Below, one piece after another: positions 9,720 through 21,899 of a stretch of 64,000 nucleotides of DNA. The stretch is from positions 150,160 through 214,159 of the forward strand of contig CAUJNA010000504.1 of the NCBI GenBank assembly GCA_963377175.1. Reading direction: 5' to 3'. This DNA comes from Effrenium voratum. Lineage: Eukaryota > Sar > Dinophyceae > Suessiales > Symbiodiniaceae. Position 1 is the stretch's first letter. Every line of letters begins with the position of its first letter. The position numbers and the translations under genes were made by a program. The notes below the pieces were generated by a model that was given only the letters and a program-made list of their open reading frames with translations, was not told the DNA's origin and made no database searches.

Positions 9720-12700
9720 AACATCATGGCCAGCTGAAAAGCTGCCGCTCAACCCCCCCCCCCACCATCCCTGTAACTCAATCCCATTCAAGGTCACAGC
9801 ATCCGCAGCATTCAATGTGAGAATGTAGCTTCGTTCCCAGGTGCTGATGAGCCCGATCGCGTCTCCCTGCCACCGCTAAAGCCTCCAGCTCAGGCCAGGG
9901 TCCTGGCGCGCAGGGGTCACAGGGCCCAGCGCTTGTTCGAGGGTCAACGCGTTGTTCGATTCAGACGAAAGTTGAACATGCAGCTGAGCCCCTGGGGCAA
10001 AGATCTCGCAGTTCGCGTTCTTCCTGTTCAATTCGATCAATGGGAGCCAGCGCTTAATTTGTACGTTTCAGGCTTGGTTATTTTTCCCTCTGACATCCTG
10101 GCGATGGCAAGCCTTCTGCTTCCGGTCTTGGTGATCTGTAGATACTAGATAGCATCTCAGCTGAAACAATTGTTGCTCCAACCGAGCCTTGAATGTCCAG
10201 ACTCCTGCAGGCTTACGGGATGCAAGCAGTGCTATGCTTCCGCCTTTGACGCCAGCGTTCCATCTTGCAAGTTTGGAGCCGAAAGCAGATGCCCATGTTT
10301 CACCTCCAAAGAGTCTTCTAGGGATGAGGGTTTGTTCCTTCACGACGATTAGACTCAATTCAGTACATCTAGCTCAAGGAAGGTGAGTAATATGCCATCG
10401 ATGCTTCAGTCCGTTTTGCGGCAAGAGTGCGGAATGTGTGCAAGAGCATTACTTGTACTGCTTCAAATAAATCAATGACCCTGCTGTCTTTGAGGCCTTT
10501 TTGCTCAGAGGGAGGCCAAATACTCAGTGATGGAAGAGGAAAGTGTAAAGACCCGACTTGCTCCTTCCTATGAACTTTCTGCACTTGAGATGGATGAAGC
10601 CTTGTGGGACGCAGTACACCACCCAACAGCATTTGGTGAGAGGATCTGCCACCAACAACATTTAGGATAAACCATTTGCAGGGTGTAGATTGCAGAATTC
10701 CCGGGGATGTCCAAACCACAATGTGAGAACTGTGCGATCTACTTGCACCCATTGGTACTGCAAGCTTTTGCCCGTGCGCCGCACTTCGTGTTGTAGGCGC
10801 AGCCGGCGGCTTCCAGCGTTGGGACCTGTGCGCTGCTGGGAGAGCTGGTGGCAGCTGCCTGCAGGTTGCTGATGCAAAGTCTGCAGGATGTGCCGCGGGT
10901 GAAATTCGGGCTTCAGCCAGTGGCATTTTCTTAGGAACCCAAATGGACACTTGGGATCGAGCGAGCTCTGTTCCAGACACTCTTCCTCAACCCTCCCCCC
11001 CCCGCACCCCCCCGCCCTGCGTGAAAGGCACGGGACCTGTTTTACATCTCGCTTGTCAAGAGGCTACTTCACACCTGCCCGGTCTGGGGCAGTCTCCTTC
11101 CTGAGTGTCCAACAGGCAGGTCTTCAACGAACTTGCAGGGAGATGACATAGACGTAATGGACAAAGTCTAGAAAAGCCCAGCAACAAACGAACCCCCTGA
11201 TGAAGCCTTCATTGAGGTCGAATGGTCTTGGTTGGCCCTTCAGGCATTGCGTTTGAATGTTCTGGGGCTAGGAGGCCAGTCAGCAAATGCCGGTGTAAGA
11301 CAGGGTGAGACATCAATGCAGAAGGAGCGAAGTGCATATACCGTTGGTCACCGCTCGCATGGACATCGGACATGGTGCAGTCGTTTGTTTGCTAGTGTTC
11401 GAGCTTTTTCTTGCGGACTGGGTGTAAGGAGGTGGCAACCAACATCATTCTGATGACTTCTTTCATACCTGAGTCTGAGTTTGTGGATCTTGGCTTCAGG
11501 ACGATCGCTGGGGTGTTGATCACAACTCCTAAAAGTTAGAATGTCACGTTGGCTTTTGTTCTCCACCATCATCTAAACTTCTAAACAGTTGTGTGTGCCA
11601 CTCCAAGGCAGGGTGCTGCACTGCAAGTCAGGGGCATGCTGGTGATAAAGAGCGTCATGTTTTTGGGGAAATGGCCCACACCTGCCGGGAGCAAGTTTCA
11701 TGCGGATTGCATGTGGGATTCATCCCAGGTGAAGATGCAGCGCCGAGGTCGCCAGAGAGGAGTGGACAGCAATGCAGGCTGGGCCAATGTATGCCAATGT
11801 TTGATGGTGGGGTAGCGTTAGCGGACATGGATGTTATGTATGAATATTTTCCGTAGATAGACTTATATACTTTTTGACCCATACGTATAGTATCACATAT
11901 AAATATATATATATATATATATATTTTTTTTCCGGGCCTGCGGCCTCTAGCCGGGTACGCCTTTTTGAAGTTATACCATGTCATGTCATGTTTTTTGTAT
12001 GAGAAACGTATCCTGTGCTATGATATGGCTGGGTAGGTTATGCATGTTGCCCACCCCACCCCCAGAGCCCAAAAAGAATAGCCCGCAAGCCAGCCCGGAA
12101 ACGCAAATGCAACAAAACACCGTAAATAGCAGCGTTGTGTGGCTGGGGTCGCGCGCGCGCGCGCCAGAAGGCCCAAAAAAGCGGGAAAAAAGCAAGGACC
12201 GCGCAGCGCGCGAGCCAGCCACAGCAAAAGCAAATCGGACAGAACAACAGCCCAACGCTCAGCACAGCAGTTTTTGGCGGTATTTGTAGAGCGAGGACCC
12301 AGCATCGCCGGCATGCCCGGCTTGGCGCCAATGTGCGCAAGAATGAGCCTCGCTTATACCCCTCCGATACCTTCTAAAAACAGTGCTTCATGGGTTGAGA
12401 GGCTTATTTGGAAGGAAGTCTTGATGATGCAGACCAAGCCCCGCTGAAGCATCACCCAGGCCCAACCCCAGGCCCTGATGATGTCAGCCACATGGCCTAA
12501 ACCCTGCATATACGCGATGTTTTGCGAGGGTTTCCCACAGGCAAGCAAAACCGCAAGCCCGAGCTGGCGACGCAGAGGTGCCGGATTTAGGCAACGCATC
12601 ACGACCAAGTGACGAGGGTCGGCGGCACACGGGTGCAGCCCCTATAGCTGAAGCTAGCAGGCTAATTGCCTAGCGGCGTGGGCCGGAAACGATTGCATCC

Positions 12701-12870
12701 TTCCAGTGGCACCGGTTCGCAGCCTCTGGCATGTAGAGCAGCGTCGGAAATAGCCGAAGCTCAAGGTGTCGCGGCGGCAGCTCCCACTGTGCCCGTACTG
12801 CGCAAGGCCTAACCACGCGGGAAGGAGCCGTTGCTGACGTCGCGATTCGACTTGGAGCACCCCTTGACAG
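9720..12870. other. Stretch without a confident gene
   Basis: No recognisable domain. The longest frame is 203 codons on the minus strand (10369-10980), with no family signature. A plus-strand frame of similar quality exists at about 10795-10985, so neither is supported. An (AT)n tract lies at 11896-11922, directly followed by a short T run and GGGCCTGCGGCC. At 12150-12163 there is a GC dinucleotide run. The 12060-12380 segment is CpG-rich with GCGCGC and could be a dispersed repeat, but I see no second copy here. Confidence 0.45.
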
Positions 12871-12960
12871 GTTATGTCGCCGTCACGCGGGTCGAAAGTC
12901 AAGAACGCCTACTCATATTTCGTCCCTTTGCCCTTGCGCCTTTCCAGCGGTGCTCCGCGT

Positions 12961-13688
12961 ATGGCGAGGAGAGGCGATAGACTGGGAGCAAATCCGGCAG
13001 AGTACGTTATTGAAAAGCCATGCTGCGAGTGTCGAGAACGCAAAGAGCCACGCGACTACGCAGCTGGTCAATGGAAGCGCGACGACAGTGACCGTGTGAG
13101 TGTGTTGGCAGGCGCAAACAGAGCGGTCATCCGTGGCAGCGTTGCGTTTGCAAATGCTGGCAGCCCACTGGCAGGGCAACATACCGGCGCGTGTGTCTGA
13201 ATTGCAAGGAAACCCAAGAGTGCTACAGTTGCAGAGAAACAAAAGAAGAGCAAGACTTCAGCGGGGCTGCATGGCGCGCTCGCGAGCGATGTCGAAAAAT
13301 GCAAGACATGCAATCAGAAGCAACGAGGGTTTTGGACTTGTGCAAACTGCAAGACATCACGGCCGAAACAGCGCTTTAGGAGGCACGTGCGACGGCAAAG
13401 CAGCAAGAACGGAACGCAGACATGCGACGCATGCTTAGCAGAGCAACAGCTGGAAGACATTGCGCGTAGAAGTCGCCAGCGAGTTGCCAGAACGCGCGCG
13501 AAGCGGAAGCAAAGCATCCTTGCAGAAGTTTGGCGTGCGATTGCAGCGATGCGAGGGGCGCCAAGCGCTCGCAGCCCGGAACTCTTTTGCGAAGCCTTCT
13601 TAGACGGCGGGCCGCGCAGCTGTCGCCTTGCGCAGCACCGCTCAGTAGATCCTCCAAGATTCCTCAACATCGGAGCATCCTCTGCATG
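12961..13688 (+). pseudogene. Stc1-like tandem zinc-ribbon protein, frameshifted
   Basis: Three consecutive units of the form C-x2-C...(K/R)...(D/R)(F/Y)...W or R...C-x2-C can be read, but in three frames. Frame one (from ATG 12961) gives CCECRERKEPRDYAAGQW. A one-base change near 13097 leads to the next frame, with CVCKCW, CLNCKETQECYSCRETKEEQ and DFSGAAW. Another one-base change in the AAAAA run at 13296-13300 leads to CKTCNQKQRGFWTCANC and, after a basic stretch, TCDAC, then a basic helical C-terminus ending at 13686-13688. Paired CxxC with an aromatic and a Trp between them resembles the Stc1 domain, known in fungal RNAi-to-chromatin adaptors. This is a resemblance judged by eye. I see no introns, so it may be a retroposed or decayed copy. 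Homopolymer sequencing errors are the alternative. Confidence 0.5.
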
Positions 13689-13799
13689 ACCAATGCTGCC
13701 GCAGAGACGCAGCGACTAGTTGCCGCGACGTGCGCTAAACATGACCATCTCTACCCATAGCTGAAGTATAGGAAGAAACAAGCGAATATGTGCGAAAGG

Positions 13800-13915
13800 G
13801 ATGTAAGAAAAGAACAGGATGCTGATGATCGTCATGACGATGACTACAAAGATATGCCAATGATGCTGATGGATGATGATGACGGTGATGATGATGACGA
13901 TGATGATGATGAGGA
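13800..13915 (+). repeat. GAT/GAC-rich simple sequence
   Basis: Degenerate GATGAT/GACGAT repeat. In one frame it encodes an acidic Asp/Glu run after MCERDVRKEQDADDRHDDD (ORF 13788-13985). It leads into the larger ATC satellite and is most simply its edge. Confidence 0.6.
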
Positions 13916-13989
13916 GCCTGTCTCTAGCGCGCAAACTCCGCCAGCTGTCAACGAGCAGATGCTCGTGACTATTGGAATGTATTAAGAAT

Positions 13990-15080
13990 CTGATCATCAC
14001 TACGCAGCCACAGCGTCGCCAGCAACAGTCATCGTGACGATGATGACAATCACTACGCATCCCTAGCATCTCCAGCAGGAACGGTGATAGTCATCACCAC
14101 GCATCCCTAGCATCTCCAGCAGCGATGATCAAGATGATGATAATCATCAGCACGCATCCCTAGCATCTCCAGCAGCGATGTCCAGCAGGAACGGTGATAG
14201 TCATCACTACGCACCCCTAGCATCTCCAGCAGCGATGATCAAGATGATGATAATCATCAGCACGCATCCCTAGCATCTCCAGCAGCGATGTCCAGCAGCA
14301 ATGATGATGGTCTTGACTACGCATCCCTAGCATCTCCAGCAGCAATGAGCAGGATGATGATAATCATCACTGATGATGATGACCATCGCTACGCACCCCC
14401 AGCATTTCCAGCAATGATGATAATCATCACTACGCATCATCTCCAACTGTGTCTAGCGTGACTTTTGACATGCGTATAATAAGAATACTAAGGCGATAAT
14501 CATCACTACGTATCCACAGCATTGCCAGCAACAATCATCGTGATGATGATGACCCTCACTATCATCCCTAGCATCCCCAGTAGCAACGATGATAATCATC
14601 ACTACGCATCCCTAGCATCTCCAGCAGCGATGATCAGGATGATGACAATCATCACTACGCATCCCTAGCATCGCCAGCAGCAAGGAGCAGGATGATGATT
14701 TTCATCACTGATAATAACAGCCATCACTACGCACCCCCAGCATCTCCAGCAACGATGATAATCATCACTACGCATCCCTAGCACCTCCATCAGTGATGAT
14801 CAGGATGATGATAATCGTCACTGCGCATTGCCGGCATCTCCAACTGTGCCTAACGTGACTTTTGACATGTGTATAATAAGAATACTAAGGCGATAATCAT
14901 CACTACGTATCCACAGCATCAACAGCAACAATCATCGTGATGATGATGACCATCCCTACGCATCCCTAGCATCTCCAGTAGCAACGAGCATCCCCAGCAG
15001 CGATGTCCAGCAGCACCAATGCATCCCGTGCATCACCAATTGGGCCTAACGCTGATGATGATGATGATGATAGGGGATTG
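13990..15080 (+). repeat. ATCATCACTACGCATCC satellite with about 395-bp higher-order unit
   Basis: The basic motif is ATCATCACTACGCATCCCTA followed by GCATCTCCAGCAGCGATGAT, with variants and about 55-70 base spacing. Superimposed is a longer period. The segment GTGACTTTTGACATG(C/T)GTA with AAGAATACTAAGGCGATAAT occurs once near 14459 and again near 14854, 395 bases apart, in the same context. This is a higher-order satellite with at least two long units. Confidence 0.8.
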
Positions 15081-15184
15081 CGATCATAACTATCGTGCGC
15101 CTCCACTTTTGAGGACAAGGGTCGGCGGATATATATATATATAGACATGTACGCAAACATACACATGGAGACAGAGAGAGAGAG

Positions 15185-15512
15185 ATTGTACACATACACA
15201 TACATACATACACACATACATACATACATACATACACCATACATGCATGCATGCATGCATGCAAGTATGTATGTATGTATGTGTGTATGTGTGTATGTGT
15301 GTATGTGTGTATGTGTGTATGTGGTATGTGTGTATGTGTGTATGTGTGTATGTGTGTATGTGTGTATGTATGTCTGTATGATTGTATGTGTGTATGTATG
15401 TATGTATGTATGCATGCATGCATGCATGCATGCATACATAAACACACACATACACACATACACACGCACATACATACATACGTACATACATACATACATG
15501 CATGCGTACAAT
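15185..15512. repeat. CATA/GTAT tetranucleotide array with internal inversion
   Basis: The order is (CATA)n, (CATG)n, (GTAT)n with GTGT variants, (GCAT)n, then (CATA)n again with CACA variants. The first CATA and middle GTAT blocks are complementary, as are the GTAT and final CATA blocks, so the array can fold on itself. It gives long spurious Tyr/Val/Cys/Met and His/Thr frames on both strands, including the 290-codon minus frame at 15046-15918. Confidence 0.85.
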
Positions 15513-15530
15513 CTATACCATTTGTATATA

Positions 15531-15533
15531 GAG

Positions 15534-15603
<70 letters not shown>

Positions 15604-15626
15604 GAGAGAGAGAGAAAGAGCGAGAC
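15531..15626 (+). repeat. (GA)n microsatellite
   Basis: About 40 GA units with one GGGA interruption near 15590, decaying to AGCGAGACAG. Other GA tracts lie at 28156-28176 and at 44244-44314, where the retrotransposon is inserted. Confidence 0.9.
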
Positions 15627-16151
15627 AGAGCAAGGCTGTAGATCTAAACATCGGTCTTTGGCAGGGGACCACCTGCAGATGGCGCTGCAGTTCCTTGCGC
15701 TGAAGGCCTTGGAGACCTCCAGCGACCGCCTTGACGAGGAGGAGGCCACCGCGGTGATCGAGTTCGCAGGCGCCGGACGTGCCGGACGCCCCCACGGGAC
15801 GGATGCGGAGCTGCCCCGACGGGATGGAGACGGGGGGGGGTTGTGGGAAAGAGGCTTGGCTTTTAGGGTTTAGGTGTTCGGGTTTTTCTGGGTTCAGCTG
15901 TCTCTTTTGTGATGCCAACGGAGCCCTCTAAAGTGGCAAAGTAGTTGTGGTGGGTCAGCTCGGTATTGCAGAAGCAAGCCAGTTTGCTTCTGCATTAGCT
16001 GCCAGGTTTTCCAAAACACCGGGACTGCAGTTTGGATATGTCATGTGGTTCGGGGCAGGTGCGTTAAACGCTTGAGTTCCGCATAGCAATGAACGGATTG
16101 CCGCCTTGATCAGCGAATTTCCTGACTCAACTCGCAGGCTCCTCTGCTTTG

Positions 16152-16244
16152 ATGGCGACCTGGCGGGAGCTCCAGGAGCTCCGCGATGAGGACTTCTGGC
16201 TCCTGAGGCCTGAAGCCGAGGCTTGTGGCCCAAGCTTGGAACAG
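16152..16244 (+). CDS. Possible short 5' exon, unknown protein
   Basis: ATG at 16152 opens MATWRELQELRDEDFWLLRP, an amphipathic, charged sequence of 31 codons that ends at a CAG|GTCAAC donor-like site at 16245. It looks coding, but I cannot link it with certainty to a downstream exon. It may be the beginning of the LRR gene further right. A second plausible frame lies just upstream (15676-15770: MALQFLALKALETSSDRLDE). Low confidence. Confidence 0.28.
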
Positions 16245-16249
16245 GTCAA

Positions 16250-18990
16250 CAAGCAGCCGAAATTCCCTGGTCCTCAGACCCGCCAGGAGGTTTCAGAGAA
16301 GAATGAGCTGGTGACGTTGATCGTGCTTGGTTTCACATGTGTTCAGAGTGATGGTTTAGCAAGAAGTAGCATGGGTTGGCACGGCTTGGCAGGTATGCTG
16401 GCGAGGCATCCAAGGCATGCTTGCACAAAAAGTACGACCTTATTCAACATTTACAACTGCACTCTTTAGTACGCATCACAGAGCTGCCTCCTAATCCAAA
16501 CTGCCATTGCTCGAGTTGTTTATGCGTTTGGAGTATGGAAGCGGATGGTAAGATTCTTGGCCATGGGTAATGGGGTATGGCCCATGCATCCTTTGATGGC
16601 CTTCTACTTGGTAGCAAGCATCCTTGTGTGTGGCGTTCTTGGACGTTGCGACTGAGTCCACTCAACAGAAATGCTGGATGTCAATCTCCAAGTAATGTTG
16701 CCACGGGCGGAATAGAAATGATTGCAAATGCTTGTCCAATGTGCGTGTTGTCAGTACTCCATCTATGTTGCCACATTCGGTTTTGGAACCACAGCTTTCA
16801 CAAGTGCGCTTCCCTGACCTTTGTGCTGCAGGCGATGTGCACCTTGACGGAAGATCTTTGTCGACTTGGCAGTTGATTCTCCTTCCGTTACCTCTTGCAG
16901 TGCCAACCAGAGCCTTTTGTGTCCGGATTTCACAGGCGGGAGCTGGATTTGCACTAATTCTTTCCTGAAGCTATTGATCGGAGTCCAAAGGAACATTTTG
17001 CTGGAGGGAGAGGGGAAACATTGAATAGCACAACATTATATCGGCGTCTGAGCAGAACGCAGCACGTTGTGATTTGGTGATGCCCTGAGTTGCCAACTAG
17101 GTTTCCGTGTTGGCCCATGTTTGCTCTTTGGGCAAGGGTGGGAAATATAGGAGCCTCTAGTAGTGAAAGGGCCTTTTCGAAGGGAGCTCCTTGACTTCCA
17201 TGCAAACGGGGCAGCCCTAAGTTCGAAAATGCTAGGCCCTGTTGAAGGAGCAACTGTGAAATGCGCAAAGCTGAGGAATGCTGGCATTCCTGGGATCGGC
17301 ACGTTGTCTACTACTCTTTTCCCTGCCCCTGCATCCAGAGCTGCTTGGTGGTTTCCACGAACAGCGTATGGGTGCATCGCGCATGCCCGCAGGAGGGTGT
17401 TAAAATAATGGATTCAGAGTAGCTTGATGATGGTTTCTCAATTCGAGCTTGGCATGCGACTGTTTGAGTCATGAGAATGCCCGTGCCTCTTAGGAGAGCT
17501 TTTGGTGACAGTTCTGCCCTCCCCAGAGGCGGGCGAGAGCTGAGGCTATTTGGCCAGCCTCGAGGTTGCAGCAAGCTGGGGAAAGACAGGGTGCCTCCAC
17601 TGCTTGGAGGAAGTCTTTGAGGCAGGGTCCCGGAGTATCGACAGATCACGGTATCAGCTTCAAGGTCCAAATGTGGCCAAGTCTCGTTGCAGCTTGGAAG
17701 CCCAACAGCTGAGAGTTTGAGAATTCTTGGGGAATTCTTGGGTGCAGCCGGCAAGTTGCCAGGATGCGACAGCGATTGCGGCCGGCTTGATGCAATTGAC
17801 GTCGGAACTTGAGATATAAGCGGGCAGATGAGTCTGATAATGACAGCTATGGGCCCCTTTGCGAGGCTCAGACCGAGGGCTGAACCAAATCACTATTTGC
17901 TCGGCTTTCCTGAGTAGAAGTATGACACTCCAAGGGTGGCAGTTGATTTGCGGCAACATTTGGGAGCAGGGAGCAAGTTGCAATGACACATGAAGCGACT
18001 CGGAAGTGTGACCTGACCCGCGCGAGGAGAGTCGCTGGCAGCAGCTGCTGCCATTCCTGGCGGAGCTTTTGCCCGGGCCGCTAACCCTAGAGTTTGCCAG
18101 CCTTCCGGAGCACCAGGCGCGCCAGGGCGCGGAGGGGGCGGAGGGGGCCGTGTTTAGCGGGCACCTGGCAGGCGCAGCTCATGGCAGAGTTCTTCTCACG
18201 ACAGCCCGCGGCGCCTTGGCACAGCTTGGCATGGGCCATGGGCATTTTGCCTTGGAAGTGCGGGGGCTTGTTGAGGCAGGACACCTGTTTGTTGGCGAAT
18301 GTGAGGCCAGTTGTTTGTTGTGTGTGTGTGTGTGCGTATGTGTGCGTGCGGTGGGTCGACCGGGGCCGACCCATGAGAACAGAAGTCCAGTCTCCTGCAC
18401 ATACCAGCTTGACGAAGCGACCAGCATAAAATTGCATCACCCAGGTTTTGATGAGCCCGCGTATCGGAGGGCGACTCTCTGCCAAGGTACATCTATACCT
18501 GCAATCAGACGCAAGAATAGTCAGGGGCAAGAACGGAGAAAGCGCGCATCTATTGGTGGCGGGTGACCGCTCCGCAACGCGGGGCCTCAAGACATACCCA
18601 GTTAAAAAGCCACAATCCAGAAATTCAAGTCCAGAAACGGACTGCAGAATGCACTAGAGTAAGCTGTTGTTCGGTTGATTTGCCATGCTCCCACTGCTGG
18701 AGAGACGCCCGCCTTCAGTGTGTGTTTGAAGCAACACAACCTCCATGAGGTACTTTAGTTGGAAACTCAATGCATACGAGGAATCTAGAGATGCATCCCC
18801 CATTGCACTGTTACTCATAGTGGGCTTGATGCATTGCTCAAGTTCCGCTGTATTTGTGTGTGTGTCTCGTCCCGTTTGTGACCAACTGATGTTTTAGCTG
18901 CCCAATCTGGTTTCAATAGCTTCTCATTTTGTGGCTGAGCCCTCACACATCTCAACTGACAAGCATGGCCGCCCTTTCGCCCGGACGTTC
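16250..18990. other. Stretch with only weak coding signals
   Basis: A plus-strand frame at about 18005-18180 (ELLPGPLTLEFASLPEHQAR) is rich in L, A and G and could be an exon of the LRR gene. Opposing frames of similar length at 17036-17408 make strand choice impossible there. A GT/TG tract lies at 18318-18345. No RNA gene seen. Confidence 0.4.
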
Positions 18991-18992
18991 AG

Positions 18993-21003
18993 GTGGTGCG
19001 GCTGGACCTCGCAGGCTGCCAGCTGGGCATGAATCGCAGCACCTTGCGCTTTGTGGCTGCGGCGTTGAGGGATGACCAGCGCCTTGGAGAGATTGAAGCA
19101 CTTGAGCGTCACATGGTGTGTTCAGTCAGATGGCCTGGGCTCTTGCACAGAAGGCCGCCCCCCGACAAGCTTCCCCCAGCCCAGGAACATCCTGACAGCA
19201 ACAGTAGGAGGAACGGCAAACCACAATTTTGGATGAGGCGCAACCTCCTTGGCGCCGGCCGGCACTGCATCATTTGAGATTGCAAACGTTGCGCATCTGG
19301 AAATTCACGCGCTGTTCCTTCACTTGTTGCTGTGGACATGTTAGCACGTGAGTTGAGCACTTCAAGGCCCTCAAAGTTTAAGAATCTAGCTTCCCGCCAT
19401 GCGCCAGTGGCTGCCTGTCGTGCACCGAGGAGCTTGCGGCACTTGGATCTGAGACCCTGCCTCAGTTTTAGTGATATCTAAAAACGCCTCATGCAAAGGG
19501 TTCTCAGCTTGGCTTGCAGAGTGGAACGAGACTGTGCTGTGACCTTCCCTAAGGGCCAGAATCAACAAGTCTAATGTTGCGCCGAGATCCCTTGCGCTCA
19601 CTTACGGTGTTGAGAAAATGTGTTTGCTACTTCTTCAGCGAGAGGAAAAATGGTCACTTGATTTGCCTGTGTGCCTCATCGCTGTCAACTCTGCAGACAC
19701 AATGAGGTGACAACGCCCTGGGCTCTGAAGGAGTTCACAGCTTGTGCCAGGCCCTGGCACAGCATCCGAGCCTGAAGGAGCGGATTTCAGCTCTTTCAAC
19801 TTGTACAGATGGAGCCGGTTGTTCAAACTCCGCATGTGTTGCAGCTTGATGCACGAGCCATGTGTGTTAGAGTGTACAGACGGCCCGGCTGCGTCGGCAT
19901 GCTGTTTGTGTTCAAGGGTGTTTCACGAATTGACGTGTATATATATATATATGTATATTTATATTTATTTATGTATATATATGCCTATTCATCCAATCTA
20001 ACTCTAGTTCTGATATAATCTAATGTATCTATTCCTGACTGTGATACATCGGACAGTCTTAGTACAGAGTAGCAGGCATTCTCCAAAGTCGCAGCCGCGA
20101 CTCTCATGTTCATGGCAGTGACTCAGCTTTGCTTGCACGCTGCCAACGTCGGTTCACCTTGGGACGGCGCACGCCTTGTAACGGCCACCAAAAAGCAGGA
20201 AGCCTGCCGAATGGAGCATCACAGCTCGCAAAGGCTACGCGGTTTGCCTCCCGCCTGGCGTTGAGGAGTTGCACATGTGCAACCTTATGAACCGGACCCT
20301 GAGATGTGCCCCGCGGTAGCTTTCACCAACATGAGTTGTCAAAATGGCCACCATTTCGGCAGCGGAAGGAGCTGAAGCTGGGGAAGAACCACATCGGCCA
20401 GGTGGGCGCTGTAAAGAGCCTCGGTCGGGATCGATAGAAGGAATCTAGCGCCAAGCATCTATGTTACTCCTGTATCAAGGCTTGATGGGACCCTGAGGAT
20501 GTTTTCAATGGCTGAACTTTCGATAAGTGCCCACCCGAGCCGAGGGGGTGTGCATGATTGTGAGGATTGGGCACATGTTACTATCTACCATGGCGCACCT
20601 ATTGATCCTACTGTGAAGCTGTATGAATGCAACGAAGCGCGCTGGCTTTGCTCATGGAATCGCTGGCCTTGGTTCAGTTTCGCGATGTGCGTGCATTGCA
20701 GCCCAGAGTAGACTGCTTTATTATCTCAGCCAGTTCGTAGTTGGATAGTGGGAATACGCCTACCAAACATGTCCCGTTCCTTCGAAGAGGTTTTCCTGTC
20801 AGGAGCAGATGGAAAAAGTGTGGTCCACATGACTATCCCGCTGACCAGATACAGTGAATTTCTGGAAGTTTGCCAGCCTTCAGTGACAGCCGCTGAGGGT
20901 CGTCGACCTGCTGCGAGTGAACCACCGAATTCTGCGAGTGGACCTGGAAGACAACCCGATTGGATCGGAGTGGGCCAACTACATTTACATCTTGCAGCTC
21001 GGC
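18993..21003 (+). CDS. Leucine-rich-repeat (ribonuclease-inhibitor-like) protein, several exons
   Basis: At least four separate segments fit the RNI-type LRR pattern LxLxxNxIGxEG...L. (1) 18993-19115, after a TTCAG acceptor and before a GTGTGT donor: VVRLDLAGCQLG, then LRFVAAALRDDQRLGEIEAL. (2) About 19713-19790: NALGSEGVHSLCQALAQHPS. (3) About 20365-20415: KELKLGKNHIGQVGAVKSL. (4) About 20895-21003: LLRVNHRILRVDL, then EDNPIGSEWANYIYIL. Each segment is roughly one repeat, as expected when introns fall between repeats. Such proteins act as protein-protein scaffolds. The specific role is unknown. The true start and end, and missing repeats, were not resolved. Exons at 21633-21899 may be the 3' end. 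Confidence 0.55.
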
Positions 21004-21632
21004 TAGTGGCCAAAGTTGATTGAGATCACGAATCAACAGCACCAGGGTCGCCCAGGGTCCTGCAGAATGTTTGCCAAGTTGGCAAGAGAAGAAAAGTGAG
21101 CTCCTGGAGTTGGGTCAGGCCAATCCTTCAGAGAAACAACATCTGAACCGCACCCAGAAAGCCCCCCCTGTGTCGACGGCCCTTTCAAGGGAACCCTCCC
21201 CGAGTCTCTCGAGGCAGCGGGATCGCACAGCCACACTGCAAAGTGCTCGTCGTCAAAATCGCATGGGCGCTGTGCCCAAGTGTCTTGGCATATCCACGCG
21301 CGATGGCTTTGCAAAGACATTAGCAACTTTGGATGTGCTTACACCAAGACACCTCCCTGGGTGGTGCCACAGACTTGTGCCTGGTACCAGCTTGCTTCAA
21401 ATAGAGAAGGTCCATTGCCCTGATCACATGGACGCTTGCCTTTGGAAGCACATGCAGTTGGAGCCTGTGAGCAGCTCTCGCAATCGGTTCAGTGGAACAT
21501 CACAGCCGCCTTTCGCTTTCTCGCGCCTGGCCAATCACGTTTTTCTGTTTGGAGGAGGCCTTGTATGCCTTGTTTTTGTTTGGTATAGGCCCCGCCACCC
21601 CTTTAGATCTTCAGAAGACGTCGCATTCTTAG

Positions 21633-21899
21633 GTTGGAGAACATCGAGGCCGCCCCCGAGACAGCAGCTGAATTGCAAGAGCTCGGCTTTCGAGACACAT
21701 TGCCAGTGCGTTTCTCTCCGCTTCAATGTGTCCATTGTGTCTGCAGGTTGTGCAAGCTGTGTTTGGCCTTTTGGAGCCTTCAGTGTTCAATGCTGCGCAA
21801 CGCAAATACTGGTCGCTTCAGACGCGTCCCATGAATGGAGGAAGACATGATGCTCTTTGCATTTTAGTTAGTACAAGTATCGATTTAGCATTAGTTTAG
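21633..21899 (+). CDS. Two probable 3' exons, unknown protein
   Basis: Exon 21633-21705 follows a TTCTTAG acceptor and reads LENIEAAPETAAELQELGFR, ending at CCA|GTGCGT. A second frame starts after TCTGCAG at 21747 in matching phase and reads VVQAVFGLLEPSVFNAAQRK, then YWSLQTRPM, to a TAG at 21897-21899. The implied intron is only 41 bases, which is very short, so the pairing is uncertain. It could finish the LRR gene upstream, or it could be a separate gene. Confidence 0.35.

Noticed and set aside
15860..15880. TTTAGGG telomere-like units
   Set aside because: Only about one and a half units (TTTTAGGGTTTAGG). Too short to mean a telomere.
15046..15918. 290-codon minus-strand frame with long His/Thr/Tyr runs
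   Set aside because: Produced by the tetranucleotide and GA microsatellites. Alternative frames over the same DNA are equally open.
21020..21850. 276-codon plus-strand frame after the LRR exons
   Set aside because: Its composition changes along its length, and the better-looking reading at its end lies in other frames (21633-21705 and 21747-21899).
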